From: a virus
Length of the DNA stretch: 38,612 nucleotides
IMG/VR virus record: IMGVR_UViG_3300028025_007281
Span: 1 to 38,612 of that record
Direction: 5' to 3' (one strand)
The position numbers and the translations under genes were made by a program. This document shows positions 15,801 to 24,986 of this stretch, one piece after another. Below the pieces are notes generated by a model. The model saw only the letters and a list, made by a program, of their open reading frames with translations, was not told where the DNA came from and searched no databases. The first letter of the stretch is position 1. Each line of letters begins with the position of its first letter.

Positions 15801-18245
15801 TTATGCACCACAGCTTTCACAATCTGGATTATCTAATGAACAAACTTTTGCTGAAAATTCATCAGCATCAAAATCTTTCATCTGTTCAACTTCTTTAGGC
15901 TTTTCAACTTCTTGTATAGTTGCAGCCGTCAAATCAATTCCAAGTCCCTTGAGTGCTTGTGCTTTTGGCTTGACACGAAGATAATACATTCCAGTTTTTA
16001 GACCTAATTTCCATCCGTACATATGAGCAGATGATAATTTAGATGGTGATGGATCTGACATAAACATATTTAGCGATTGTGACTGGTCGATGAAATATGA
16101 GCGATCACGGGCCATGTCAAGAAGTGACTTACCCTTCATCTCCCACACAGTCTTGTAAATATCTTTGATATCAGAAGGTATCTCAGGAATGTTTTGAACT
16201 GAACCATTTTCGCTGAATAATTTCAGTCTTACACTGTCATTCCATATATCAAGATTTGCAAGATCTTCTACCAAGTGCTTATTGATTACAGCATATTCAC
16301 CACTCAAGGTATTACGCTTGTAAAGATTGGTAGTGAATGGCTCAAAACACTCATTGTTTCCAAGAATTTGAGCTGTCGAAGCTGTAGGCATTGGAGCAAC
16401 AAGAAGTGAGTTCCTTAGGCCAAATTGCTTGATTTCTTCTTTGAGCGATACAAAATCCCACATACCGGAAAGATCATTTTCAGTAAGTCCCCAGAGGTCA
16501 TATTGTAGTAAACCTTGAGATGCTGGAGATCCTTCAAAAGACGCATAAGAGCCATGTAACTTAGCCAAATCCTTAGATGCAGTGAGAGCAGCAAAGTAAA
16601 TTGTTTCAAAGATATCCTTGTTTAACTTACGAGCTTCTTCAGATTCAAATGGTAAACCCATCATAACAAAAGTATCTGCCAAACCTTGAACACCAAGACC
16701 AATCGGACGATGCTTGTTATTTGAATTCTTTGTTTCAGGAGTTGGATAGTAATTTACATCAATAACCTGATTCAAGTTAATTGTTGCTTGGTAAACAACG
16801 TCATACAAGAACTTAAAATCATACTTGCGTAATTTCTTATCCTTCTCACGAACTTTGCCAGTTGGTATAACTACATACTTTGGCAAAGCAATAGAAGCAA
16901 GATTACAAACCGCAGTTTCGTTCTTATCTGTATACTCAATAATTTCAGTACAGAGATTTGAAGACTTGATTGTTCCAAGATTCTTCTGATTGCTCTTATA
17001 ATTACACGCATCCTTGTAGAGCATATAAGGAGTACCAGTTTCTACTTGTGAATCAAGAATTTTTTCCCATAATTCACGAGCCTTGATAGTCTTTAATGCC
17101 TTACCTTCAGCTTCGTACTTTTCATAGAGCTCAGTAAAAGCTTTCTTATCCGGAGAATCATAAGCATCAATCAAACCTGGGACTTGATCAGGAGAGAATA
17201 AAGACCAAATACCATCAGCCTCTACACGCTTCATAAATAAATCAGGAATCCACATTGCTAAGAACAAGTCTCTGGCACGTAATTCTTCTTTGCCTTGATT
17301 CTTGCGAAGTTCCAGGAAGTCAAAGATATCACCATGCCAAGGCTCGAGATAAACAGCAATTGAACCTTTACGCTTTCCACCACCCTGGTCAACGTAACGT
17401 GCAGTCTCATTGAATACCTTAAGCATTGGGATAATTCCATTAGAGTATCCATTGGTGCCCTTGATATAACTACCCTTAGCACGAATCTTATGGATGTTGA
17501 TACCAATTCCACCAGCAGATTGAGAAATTAATGCACAGTCAGAAAGTGTCTTGTAAATGCCTGGAATACTGTCATCATCAATATCAAGCAAGAAACAAGA
17601 TGATAATTGAGGACGGTTAGTTGAAGCATTGAAAAGAGTTGGTGTGGCATGGGTAAACAATCCCTGAGACAGCATGTCATAGGTCTTCTGAACCATTTCC
17701 AAATTGTCACGCCAAATCCCAACAGCAACTCTCATATAAAGATGTTGTGGAGTTTCAGCTGCTTTACCATCTATCTTGAGAAGATAAGATTTCTTTAATG
17801 TCATGAATCCAAAATAGTCAAAATTGAAATCACGATCATGGACAATCATTCCATCCAATTGCTGTGAATGCTTTTGAATTACTTCATAAACTTCATCAGA
17901 AATCATCCCAGCTTTATCACCTGTCTTAGGGTTGATGTATTCATAAAGCTTTTTAGCAATTACTGAAAAATCTTTCTCTACATCTTTATATAAAGCTGTG
18001 ATACCTATACGAGCTGCTAACTTACCAAAGTCAGGATGAACAGTAACCATTGAGGCAGCAGTTTCAGCGCTCAACTGATCAAGTTCAGCGCTGGAAACAC
18101 CGTCATATAAACCAGAAACAACCTTTGTACTAACTTTATCTGGATCAACTCTTTCATTAAGCCCATAAGTGAGCTTCTTGATTCTTGAAGAAATCTTTTC
18201 TAACTTCAATGGTTCTTTATTACCATTGCGCTTTACAATATCCAT
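15801..18245 (-). CDS. nrdA: Class Ia ribonucleotide reductase alpha subunit
   Basis: An 814-residue catalytic subunit that reduces ribonucleoside diphosphates. The N-terminal ATP-cone (about 1-90, starting MDIVKRNGNKEPLKLEKISS) implies dATP/ATP activity control. The active site has the redox pair Cys 217 (QLSSCFLL) and Cys 447 (AVCNLAS), plus Asn 430, Cys 432 and Glu 434 in SSNLCTE. The radical-transfer tyrosines are Y754/Y755 (TGMYYLR). The C-terminal tail has the shuttle pair C809/C812 in PDCESCGA, as in eukaryote-type class Ia enzymes. It starts 2 bases after the nrdB stop. It supplies dNTPs for phage replication; no thioredoxin or glutaredoxin gene is in the window. Confidence 0.97.
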   Translation of the reverse strand: MDIVKRNGNKEPLKLEKISSRIKKLTYGLNERVDPDKVSTKVVSGLYDGVSSAELDQLSAETAASMVTVHPDFGKLAARIGITALYKDVEKDFSVIAKKLYEYINPKTGDKAGMISDEVYEVIQKHSQQLDGMIVHDRDFNFDYFGFMTLKKSYLLKIDGKAAETPQHLYMRVAVGIWRDNLEMVQKTYDMLSQGLFTHATPTLFNASTNRPQLSSCFLLDIDDDSIPGIYKTLSDCALISQSAGGIGINIHKIRAKGSYIKGTNGYSNGIIPMLKVFNETARYVDQGGGKRKGSIAVYLEPWHGDIFDFLELRKNQGKEELRARDLFLAMWIPDLFMKRVEADGIWSLFSPDQVPGLIDAYDSPDKKAFTELYEKYEAEGKALKTIKARELWEKILDSQVETGTPYMLYKDACNYKSNQKNLGTIKSSNLCTEIIEYTDKNETAVCNLASIALPKYVVIPTGKVREKDKKLRKYDFKFLYDVVYQATINLNQVIDVNYYPTPETKNSNNKHRPIGLGVQGLADTFVMMGLPFESEEARKLNKDIFETIYFAALTASKDLAKLHGSYASFEGSPASQGLLQYDLWGLTENDLSGMWDFVSLKEEIKQFGLRNSLLVAPMPTASTAQILGNNECFEPFTTNLYKRNTLSGEYAVINKHLVEDLANLDIWNDSVRLKLFSENGSVQNIPEIPSDIKDIYKTVWEMKGKSLLDMARDRSYFIDQSQSLNMFMSDPSPSKLSSAHMYGWKLGLKTGMYYLRVKPKAQALKGLGIDLTAATIQEVEKPKEVEQMKDFDADEFSAKVCSLDNPDCESCGA

Positions 18246-18247
18246 CC

Positions 18248-19204
18248 TTAAAAGTCCTCATCAAACGAAATTTGTTCTTGAACTTCACCAACACGACTCT
18301 TGACATAGTCTGCCACTCTCTTCTCAAAGAAATTGGTTTTGTTCTGTAAAGCAATGTTAGCCATGAAGTCAAATGGGTTTTCGGAATTATATATCTTTCC
18401 GACCCCTAAATCAACTAATAGTCTATCAGAAACATACTCAAGATATTTCTGCATTAAATCTGAATTCATGCCAATCAAACTTACTGGCAAAGCATCAGTG
18501 ATAAATTCTTTTTCAATTTCCAAAGCAGAACCAATAATTTCAATGATTCTTTCTCTTGAAAGTTTATTCTCAATGTGGTTATTGTAAAGATGTACAGCAA
18601 AGTCAGTGTGTAGACCCTCATCACGAGAAATCAACTCATTTGAGAATGAAAGACCTGGCATTTTGCCCATTTTCTTCAGCCAGAAAATAGAACAGAATGA
18701 TCCAGAAAAGAAGATTCCTTCGACAGCTGCGAAAGCAATCAAACGCTCAGTAAAAGATTCAGATCCAATCCACTTAAGAGCCCATTCTGCCTTCTTCTGA
18801 ATTGCTGGAAAGGTGTCAATTGCGTTAAAGAGGTAGTTCTGTTCGTCTTTGTCTTTTATGTATGTATCAATTAGAAGAGAGTAAGTTTCGGAGTGAATAT
18901 TCTCCATCATGATCTGGAATCCGTAGAAAAACTTAGCTTCTGTATATTGAACTTCGGACACAAAGTTTTCTGCAAGATTTTCGTTTACAATTCCATCTGA
19001 TGCAGCGAAGAAGGCAAGAACATGTTTGATAAAGTGCTTTTCGTTGTCAGATAAAGTCTGCCAATCAGTTGCGTCTTGTGCAAGATCAATTTCCTCTGCA
19101 GTCCAAAAGACCTGCTGTGCTTTCTTGTAATAATCCCATATATCGTGATGCTCGATTGGGAACAAAACGAATCGATTTCTGTTCTCTTCTAATATTTTTT
19201 CCAT
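18248..19204 (-). CDS. nrdB: Class Ia ribonucleotide reductase beta subunit
   Basis: A 318-residue di-iron radical subunit, partner of NrdA. Iron ligands are visible as D70 (AASDG), E101 and H104 (MENIHSE), E162 (AVEGIFF), E196 and H199 (RDEGLH). The radical tyrosine is Y108 in [11 protein letters not shown], closely matching eukaryote-type R2. The C-terminal SFDEDF resembles the tail that docks on NrdA. The start is taken at ATG 19204 ([12 protein letters not shown]), because the upstream Met 19228 lies inside a hairpin and the extra residues do not fit the family. There is no Shine-Dalgarno; a hairpin occupies the leader. Confidence 0.96.
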   Translation of the reverse strand: MEKILEENRNRFVLFPIEHHDIWDYYKKAQQVFWTAEEIDLAQDATDWQTLSDNEKHFIKHVLAFFAASDGIVNENLAENFVSEVQYTEAKFFYGFQIMMENIHSETYSLLIDTYIKDKDEQNYLFNAIDTFPAIQKKAEWALKWIGSESFTERLIAFAAVEGIFFSGSFCSIFWLKKMGKMPGLSFSNELISRDEGLHTDFAVHLYNNHIENKLSRERIIEIIGSALEIEKEFITDALPVSLIGMNSDLMQKYLEYVSDRLLVDLGVGKIYNSENPFDFMANIALQNKTNFFEKRVADYVKSRVGEVQEQISFDEDF

Positions 19205-19219
19205 AATTTTGACAATAAA

Positions 19220-19249
19220 AAATATCATAAGGAAAAACCTTTGATATTT
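19220..19249 (-). terminator. Hairpin upstream of nrdB, terminator-like
   Basis: On the minus strand AAATATCAAAGG / CCTTATGATATTT forms a 12-bp stem with one bulge and a TTTTT loop, followed by a T-rich run. It could terminate gene 19277-19723, or act as an attenuator for nrdBA, since it ends only 15 bases before the nrdB ATG. Confidence 0.55.
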
Positions 19250-19276
19250 CTGTACCTCTCTTTTTTGTATTATTGG

Positions 19277-19723
19277 CTATTCTGATAAGTCTTGCAAGTT
19301 TTCAAGCGATAAATTCTTGAGTTTTTTAACTAAAGTATAAAGCCCTTTTGTAAGTAAATTATTTTCAACAATATATTTATATATTGCGTCTTTTAATATA
19401 TCCTCATCAATATCAAATTCTCGTTCTAACTCTCTAATTATCTTGGTATGAGCCTTGTTTAAAACAGTTTGGCCAAGGTCATCTTTCACTTCCAAACCAA
19501 AAGGAAATATAGAGTCAGAGTTAGTTTTTATTAAAGGATTGATATCTGAACTTGCCAAAAGTAAGTCATTCCATGTATCAGTTTTAACATTATATTTATT
19601 CTGGGAAGAGGCAGAATTTTCCTGAGAAAATATCTTAACATCTGCTTCTCTTCCCACGAATTTAGACACGAGAATTTCGGAAAAAAGTAGCTTTTTTCTT
19701 TCAATCCAGTCGAAGTTGATCAT
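19277..19723 (-). CDS. Hypothetical protein
   Basis: A 148-residue protein not recognised. The start is ATG 19723 (MINFDWIERKKLLFSE), which overlaps the TGA of the upstream SpoVS-like gene as ATGA; the longer frame from 19762 would overlap that gene needlessly. The C-terminal half is strongly helical and charged (KAHTKIIRELEREFDIDEDI, KYIVENNLLTKGLYTLVKKL). No catalytic motif. Coupling to the SpoVS-like gene suggests the two products act together. Confidence 0.6.
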   Translation of the reverse strand: MINFDWIERKKLLFSEILVSKFVGREADVKIFSQENSASSQNKYNVKTDTWNDLLLASSDINPLIKTNSDSIFPFGLEVKDDLGQTVLNKAHTKIIRELEREFDIDEDILKDAIYKYIVENNLLTKGLYTLVKKLKNLSLENLQDLSE

Positions 19724-20097
19724 AGTGCGTATTTGATATGAATTGCAAAAATTCTTGTGCAAACACCCTTGGCTTTTTTACCACCAATTTCAGCGTCGTA
19801 TTCACTTTGCCTACAAACAAACACTTCGCCTTTAGACTTAATTTCAGCCTCAATAGAAGCTAATCTGAAAGCTTTCATAACAGAAGATAGCGCAGTAGGA
19901 CCAACAGATAGCACATTGACATATTCATGCTCTTTTAAGACGTGAACAATGCTTCTTGATAAACCTACAGGGTCAGTAGGTCTCCTTGTTTCATCAGGAT
20001 CATTTGGGTCTCCACCACGAGCCCTTAAGATTCTTGGATCTTTCTTTTGTCTCTTGTCGTTTTGATTTACTTTGAACTCATCATTGTTGTCGATCAT
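19720..20097 (-). CDS. SpoVS-like (Alba-fold) protein
   Basis: A 125-residue protein. Residues 42-124 follow the SpoVS pattern: DPVGLSRSIVHVLKEHEYVN, VLSVGPTALSSVMKAFRLAS (SpoVS: AIGAGALNQAVKAVAIAR), a strand with EVFVCRQSEYDAEIGGKKAK, then CTRIFAIHI. SpoVS is a small regulator of sporulation with an Alba-like, probably nucleic-acid-binding fold. A 40-residue charged extension (RQKKDPRILRARGG) precedes it. SpoVS homologues also occur in non-sporulating bacteria, so the name does not prove a sporulating host. GGAAGG precedes the ATG by 6 nt. It lies between the zinc-finger sigma-like gene and an unknown gene. Confidence 0.75.
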   Translation of the reverse strand: MIDNNDEFKVNQNDKRQKKDPRILRARGGDPNDPDETRRPTDPVGLSRSIVHVLKEHEYVNVLSVGPTALSSVMKAFRLASIEAEIKSKGEVFVCRQSEYDAEIGGKKAKGVCTRIFAIHIKYAL

Positions 20098-20099
20098 AA

Positions 20100-21083
20100 T
20101 TAACCTTCCAATCCTAAAAAGGACATTTTATTCTTTATGTTTTCAAGCGCTACTGAAAACTCTTCCACAGAACAATTATAAAGCTTAGCATCAAATTCTA
20201 AATTTATGTATTTATTTTTCACAGGACTACTTAAAGCTCTCTCGATAATCAGATTTTCTAAATCTGAAAGTTCAACTTGAAACAAGTCACCAATTTTATT
20301 ATCATCTTTTATTTGATCATAAAAACAATTTTCATCGTCATCATTAGATTCTGGCATATAAACAGATAAAGCTCTCGGAGAAACCGTTTGATGGTGCGGA
20401 TGTAATTCATTAAATCTATTGAATAGCATTGTTGAATGATGAGAAATCAAATGTTTTTTCACAACTTGTATTCTCTGTTTAAGAATACATTTGTAACAGC
20501 CTCCTGGTTTAGAATTTTCGCATTGTTCTAAGCATTCATAATTTCTTGGCATTTTGTGTTTTTTGCAAAATGGACATTTCACCAGATCAATCAAATTATA
20601 GTTTTGTTGTTTTAGGAAGTTCCAAAAAATATGCCTGTGACATTTAATTAAGTGAGTAGATAAAGGATTTACCCATTGCTCACAAATTGGACATTTTTGA
20701 TATGGATTTCTTTTTGCAGCGTTATCTTTTTTTACTAAATTGATATAATTATGTTGCAATGCTCCAATGAAATAATTTTTGAATTCACCGGATCCATTGT
20801 ATCTTGAAATTTTTCTTTTTGATCTTGGTTTCCAGTTTGTTAAAACATTGCAGAAAATTTTTATATATTCTATTTGAAAATCTTCTTGCGAGTCATACAA
20901 GTAGTGATACTGATTATACCACTCTTGCATATGCAGCATAGGTGGATATAATTTGCAAATATCTTTATAACTTCGATCAATCATGCTCTTATTATTAGTG
21001 AGCAAGCTTTTTTGATATTTTAATATCGCAATCTCTAAGTTTTCTTGAATTTTACTATTAGCAATTCTCAGATCATCAGCCAC
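20100..21083 (-). CDS. Sigma-like protein with inserted zinc fingers
   Basis: A 327-residue protein of unusual build. Residues 15-125 resemble sigma region 2 (AILKYQKSLL...SYKDICKLYPPML, SQEDFQIEYIKIFCNVLTNW, EFKNYFIGALQHNYINLVKK). Next come a C-x2-C-x9-H-x3-C/H finger (C131, C134, H144, C148/H149) and a second Cys/His cluster (C170, C173, C184, C188, C196, C199, H211, H215). The C-terminal part (about 272-322) resembles region 4 (LSDLENLIIERALSS, CSVEEFSVALENIKNK). It may be a DNA-binding transcription factor derived from a sigma factor; sigma function is inferred from weak patterns. The start is GTG 21083 with GGAGG 7 nt upstream. Confidence 0.5.
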   Translation of the reverse strand: MADDLRIANSKIQENLEIAILKYQKSLLTNNKSMIDRSYKDICKLYPPMLHMQEWYNQYHYLYDSQEDFQIEYIKIFCNVLTNWKPRSKRKISRYNGSGEFKNYFIGALQHNYINLVKKDNAAKRNPYQKCPICEQWVNPLSTHLIKCHRHIFWNFLKQQNYNLIDLVKCPFCKKHKMPRNYECLEQCENSKPGGCYKCILKQRIQVVKKHLISHHSTMLFNRFNELHPHHQTVSPRALSVYMPESNDDDENCFYDQIKDDNKIGDLFQVELSDLENLIIERALSSPVKNKYINLEFDAKLYNCSVEEFSVALENIKNKMSFLGLEG

Positions 21084-21141
21084 AATAAGTCCTCCACCAA
21101 GATAAGATTATTATGGCTGATAATTAAAATATTGTAAACTG

Positions 21142-22932
21142 CTAAATTACAGATATATCTTCAATAATCATGGTTAGCTTATTTGCGCCCATCCATGTGT
21201 CTATGTCGAGAGTGTAAACAACATCCACTTTTGCCCCAGCAGTTAGTTTGCTTGCAAGATGTCCTTTTCTCCAACCATTAGCAGGAACCCAAGATTTCTC
21301 TCCATCAGAAAGCTTAAGTTTCACATGTTTGTTATTAGAAAGAGTTTTGCACTCCACCACTTCAAGATTCTTCGTAATAAACACTGGATTAGTATTCATA
21401 GAGCCAAAAGGAGAAAGCTTTACTAATTCACCATATGTTTTTATATTAAGCTCTCTAAATGGCATTTTTGCATCTATTTCAATTACTTTTTCTGTAACAG
21501 GTTCACCAAGCTTGTTTGAAGCATATCTGTTCAATGCTTCTCTCATCAAAGGAAGATTTTTAATAGGTAATTCAAATCCAGCTGCAAAAGCATGTCCTCC
21601 CATAACTGGAGAACCATCATTTTTCTTCTTAAATAACTGGAGTGCTTCTTCTGACTTTAATGCTTCTAAAATATTGAAATCTGCTACAGATCTACATGAC
21701 CCTTTAGCATATCCATCCTCTTTGAAAGAACACACAAGAGTTGGTTTGTGATAGAGTTCTGCTATTTTTCCTGCGATCAAGCCTATCAACCCTGGATGCC
21801 AATCATCTGCTCCAATTACAATAATATGTTCATTTACAAGGTCATAATGTTCTTCAACATATTCGATAGCTTTTGCAAATGCCTTTTCTTGTTGTTCTTG
21901 TCTCTTCTTGTTTGCATTATCTAAGGTAGAAGCAAGCATAGTGGCGGTGAAATCATCTTTTGCTAAAAACAAGCTTAATGCTGTTCCTGCATCTGCTAAT
22001 CTTCCAATTGCATTAATTCTTGGTCCAATCTGAAATCCAATAGAGGTAGTAGTAACTTCCTTTACGCTTGCAATTCTTAGTAGCTCTTTGACACCAGGTT
22101 TATTTGATCTACCTAAGCATTGACACCCATAATTTACAATCACTCTATTTTCATCAAACATAGGAGCAACGTCAGCCACTGTACCAAGAGCAGCAAATTC
22201 AATTAATTCATTTACATACTCCATGACATTTAATTTACGGCTTTTTGCTAATCCCAACATTAATTTAAAAGCAATTCCACATCCAGCTAAATAGTCAAAT
22301 GGATATCTTTTGAAATCTTCAGTGGCATGAGATTTAAAATGCTCACCTGGATATTTTGGATCATCTCTGTTTGGATTAACCACAGCAATACAATCAGGAA
22401 TCTTTCCATCATCAGAAGGGTGGTGGTGGTCAGTGATGATTAGATCCAAGTTTTTACTTTTAGCATATTCAGCTGTTTCAAAAGCTAAGATTCCACAGTC
22501 AACAGAAATTAATAATTTAGCTTGTCGGCTTATTGCTTCATCAACAGAATGAGTTTTAATATCATAGCCATCTTCCATTCTGTGAGGGACTTTGTATTCA
22601 AGATCAGCGCCCATTTTCTGAAGCGCAGTTACAACAATAGCTGTTGATGTAATTCCATCAACATCGTAGTCACCCCAAACAAAAATCTTTTCTCCATTAT
22701 CAATAGCTTGATTAATTCTTTTAATAGCTAATTGTGAATCTGGCAAAAGCATTGGGTTATGCAGAAGATTGATTTCTAAATTGAGAAACTTTTTTACTTT
22801 CTCTATAGAATCAATACCCCTTGCTACCATAACATTAGCTACACTTTGAGGTAGCTCCATTTCATACGATAATTCCCTGACAAGATTGATATCGCAAGGC
22901 TTAATTTTCCAAACAGTTTCAACATTAGACAT
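21142..22932 (-). CDS. recJ: Single-stranded-DNA exonuclease RecJ
   Basis: A 596-residue DHH-family 5'-3' exonuclease, near the usual 570-580. DHH-domain motifs: VWGDYDVDGITSTAI (I), ISVDCGI (II), LIITDHHHP (III), AVVNPN and GCGIAFKL (IV). The DHHA1 domain contains SCRSVADFNI and GGHAFAAGFEL, and a C-terminal OB-like domain follows. It probably resects DNA ends for RecA or processes lagging-strand ends. Its start lies inside the end of the Toprim gene (8-base overlap), so the two are likely coupled. Confidence 0.95.
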   Translation of the reverse strand: MSNVETVWKIKPCDINLVRELSYEMELPQSVANVMVARGIDSIEKVKKFLNLEINLLHNPMLLPDSQLAIKRINQAIDNGEKIFVWGDYDVDGITSTAIVVTALQKMGADLEYKVPHRMEDGYDIKTHSVDEAISRQAKLLISVDCGILAFETAEYAKSKNLDLIITDHHHPSDDGKIPDCIAVVNPNRDDPKYPGEHFKSHATEDFKRYPFDYLAGCGIAFKLMLGLAKSRKLNVMEYVNELIEFAALGTVADVAPMFDENRVIVNYGCQCLGRSNKPGVKELLRIASVKEVTTTSIGFQIGPRINAIGRLADAGTALSLFLAKDDFTATMLASTLDNANKKRQEQQEKAFAKAIEYVEEHYDLVNEHIIVIGADDWHPGLIGLIAGKIAELYHKPTLVCSFKEDGYAKGSCRSVADFNILEALKSEEALQLFKKKNDGSPVMGGHAFAAGFELPIKNLPLMREALNRYASNKLGEPVTEKVIEIDAKMPFRELNIKTYGELVKLSPFGSMNTNPVFITKNLEVVECKTLSNNKHVKLKLSDGEKSWVPANGWRKGHLASKLTAGAKVDVVYTLDIDTWMGANKLTMIIEDISVI

Positions 22933-23680
22933 TTATATATAATTCTTTCTTGTCATTCTCTATCATATTGGTTATTGCATTATCAAAAAAACTCATGTCG
23001 TATTTTCTTGCAAAATCATCAGGGTCCATTCCAAAAGGCAAATAAACTGTAAATGCATTCAAACCCCATTCAGTAACTTTGTCTACAATTTTCTTTGCTG
23101 CAATTTTACCTGGACCATCCGCATCCATTATCACAACTATGTTATCGCAAAATCTTGATGCTAAAGCTATTTGATGATCTGTAATTGCTGTTCCACATAA
23201 AGCTGCGACATTGCAAACACCATTGTCATAAAAGCTCAGCACATCAAAATAACCCTCTACCAATACAATGTAGTTTTTCTTTGCAATTTCATTTTTACTT
23301 ACATCTAAAAAATAAAGATTTTTAGCTTTAGAATAAGGTTCATTAATCCATTTGCCTTTAGACCACTTGTTAATTCTATCTTGACATTTAGCTGGTTCAT
23401 GTCCGTAAGATTCCCATAAGGCCTTAATTAATGATTCTTTTAAGTCTGGAATCTGTCTGCCAGCAAGAGCAATTGTGTTTCCGTATACATCTCTAATTGG
23501 AAGTATTATTCTGCCTCTCAACAGCGGAAATGTGTAATGAGAGTAAATTGGGCAAAAACCTATAAGATTTTGTCTAACAAGTTTTTTTGATAAACCACGG
23601 GAAAGATAATATTCTTGAGCAGTTTTGTTTTCACTTAAGTTTCTTATAAACTGTTGAAATGACAATTCTTTATCAGACAT
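22925..23680 (-). CDS. dnaG: DnaG primase catalytic (Toprim) domain, stand-alone
   Basis: A 251-residue protein matching the RNA-polymerase core of DnaG without its zinc domain. It has GRIILPIRDVYGNTIALAGR (56-75), the Toprim motifs VEGYFDV (141-147) and DADGPG (186-191) with catalytic Glu and Asp residues, and DPDDFARK. It should make RNA primers. The missing CHC2 zinc domain is encoded separately at 31095-31703, about 7.4 kb upstream, so the primase is split. The usual C-terminal helicase-binding domain is also absent. ATG 23680 is preferred over upstream Met codons; TACAAT lies 5 nt before it, just after the recA terminator. Confidence 0.88.
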   Translation of the reverse strand: MSDKELSFQQFIRNLSENKTAQEYYLSRGLSKKLVRQNLIGFCPIYSHYTFPLLRGRIILPIRDVYGNTIALAGRQIPDLKESLIKALWESYGHEPAKCQDRINKWSKGKWINEPYSKAKNLYFLDVSKNEIAKKNYIVLVEGYFDVLSFYDNGVCNVAALCGTAITDHQIALASRFCDNIVVIMDADGPGKIAAKKIVDKVTEWGLNAFTVYLPFGMDPDDFARKYDMSFFDNAITNMIENDKKELYINV

Positions 23681-23699
23681 AAAATATTGTACCATCATA

Positions 23700-23732
23700 A
23701 AAATAATGGCCTCGATAAGAGGCCATTATTTT
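23700..23732 (-). terminator. Rho-independent terminator after recA
   Basis: A 14-bp perfect stem AAAATAATGGCCTC (23700-23713) / GAGGCCATTATTTT (23719-23732) with loop GATAA. It overlaps the recA stop codon; on the minus strand the stem ends in ATTATTTTTAT, a short U-run. Confidence 0.85.
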
Positions 23733-24942
23733 ATAACATTTGCTTTGCAGCTTCTTCAAATGGAATACCATCATCGTCATCAAGATCATCATCTGAATCT
23801 TCAAGATCAGGTCCTTTTTGAATTGCTTCTTGCAGATCCAAAAGTGGTTTGCCAATTACCTTGAGTCTTCCACAGATATATTCAAATGCAGATGTTGAAT
23901 TGTCTCCACGAGTTCTCTTTTCAGGAGCAGGTTGTGTAATGAGCAATCTACAGAACTCATAAGGGTCTTTTGATTCTACAACTTCACCTGTATCTGTATT
24001 GGTATAGATGAACTTCTTGCGAATTTCTTTAACATATTCAAAACCTTTAGCTTTGGCACGATAAAGAAATTCATCAATTGGATTAGTGGTTTCATCATCA
24101 GTGAACATAATTTTGAATTCACTTGTAAGACCTGGCGTACCATATCTTGTCTTAACAACTAAGACTTTTGATTTACCACCAATAATTACATCTCTGCCTT
24201 CTGCATCTTTTTTGGTAACTTGACCAGCAGCACCATTGATCTTATTGATCCAAAGTCGCATATGGGTAAAGTAATTCATGGCATTACCGCCAGAAGCAGT
24301 TTTAACCATAGAACCAGGCATCGCACCAGAACCCATGTAGAGCTGATTAATAAGAACTACAATTGTTCCAGATGCAGCTGTTTTTGCAGTAAGGTCTTTA
24401 GTAAGACGCTTGACAAAACGAGCATGAAGACCAATTGTTTGAACTTGCTCAAGAGACTTCTCAAGTTCATCATTAGGAATCATAGCTGAGATTGAATCAA
24501 CTACAATAATTCCATAGTCTCCAGTTTCGACCATGAATTTAAGAAGTTCACCATACTTTTCAGCTGATCCAACATTTTCAATAAGAAGAAGTTGAGATGT
24601 ATTTACTCCACATGAAACTGCTCTTTGAGGATAGTAAGAGTTTTCTACGTTGAAGAATACACATTTCTTGCCTTGCTTTTGAGCTTGTGCAATCAATTTG
24701 TATCCAAGCCAAGTTTTACCTGACTGTGATTCTCCACAAAACTCAATTAAGGTGCCAGTGGGAATTCCCATATTGGCACCTAAAATACTATCTACTTCAA
24801 ATACACCAGTTGCAATGTATTCAATATGCTCATTGTCTCCAGTTTTGATGCTTTTTTCATCAATGCCAAGTGCTTTGAGTTTTTGTTTGAGTAAACGTTC
24901 TTGATCTTTGTCAATTACTTCGTTTAAATTATTTTTATTCAT
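23731..24942 (-). CDS. recA: RecA recombinase
   Basis: A 403-residue RecA: Walker A GESQSGKTWL at 70-79, catalytic Glu in FNVENSYYP (about 100), Walker B IIVVDSISAMIP, and the loop L2 region INQLYMGSGAMPGS leading to TASGGNAMNYFTHMRLWI. It keeps the bacterial RecA order rather than that of T4 UvsX. About 50 acidic C-terminal residues (DLEDSDDDLDDDDGIPFEEA) form a regulatory-type tail. It drives strand exchange and recombination-dependent replication. Shine-Dalgarno AGGTG; a hairpin lies just upstream and a strong terminator follows. Confidence 0.95.
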   Translation of the reverse strand: MNKNNLNEVIDKDQERLLKQKLKALGIDEKSIKTGDNEHIEYIATGVFEVDSILGANMGIPTGTLIEFCGESQSGKTWLGYKLIAQAQKQGKKCVFFNVENSYYPQRAVSCGVNTSQLLLIENVGSAEKYGELLKFMVETGDYGIIVVDSISAMIPNDELEKSLEQVQTIGLHARFVKRLTKDLTAKTAASGTIVVLINQLYMGSGAMPGSMVKTASGGNAMNYFTHMRLWINKINGAAGQVTKKDAEGRDVIIGGKSKVLVVKTRYGTPGLTSEFKIMFTDDETTNPIDEFLYRAKAKGFEYVKEIRKKFIYTNTDTGEVVESKDPYEFCRLLITQPAPEKRTRGDNSTSAFEYICGRLKVIGKPLLDLQEAIQKGPDLEDSDDDLDDDDGIPFEEAAKQML

Positions 24943-24955
24943 ATTGCACCTATAA

Positions 24956-24979
24956 GAGGGATGGATTGCTCCATCCCTC
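24956..24979 (-). promoter_or_regulatory. Hairpin between ssb-like gene and recA
   Basis: A 10-bp perfect stem GAGGGATGGA (24956-24965) / TCCATCCCTC (24970-24979), loop TTGC. On the minus strand it is not followed by a T-run and ends about 10 bases before the recA Shine-Dalgarno. It could stabilise the ssb mRNA 3' end or modulate recA translation. Confidence 0.5.
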
Positions 24980-24986
24980 CAATTTA

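Noticed and set aside
21248-21751. Plus-strand open frame of 167 codons
   Set aside because: It is antisense to conserved RecJ domain sequence and has no independent support.
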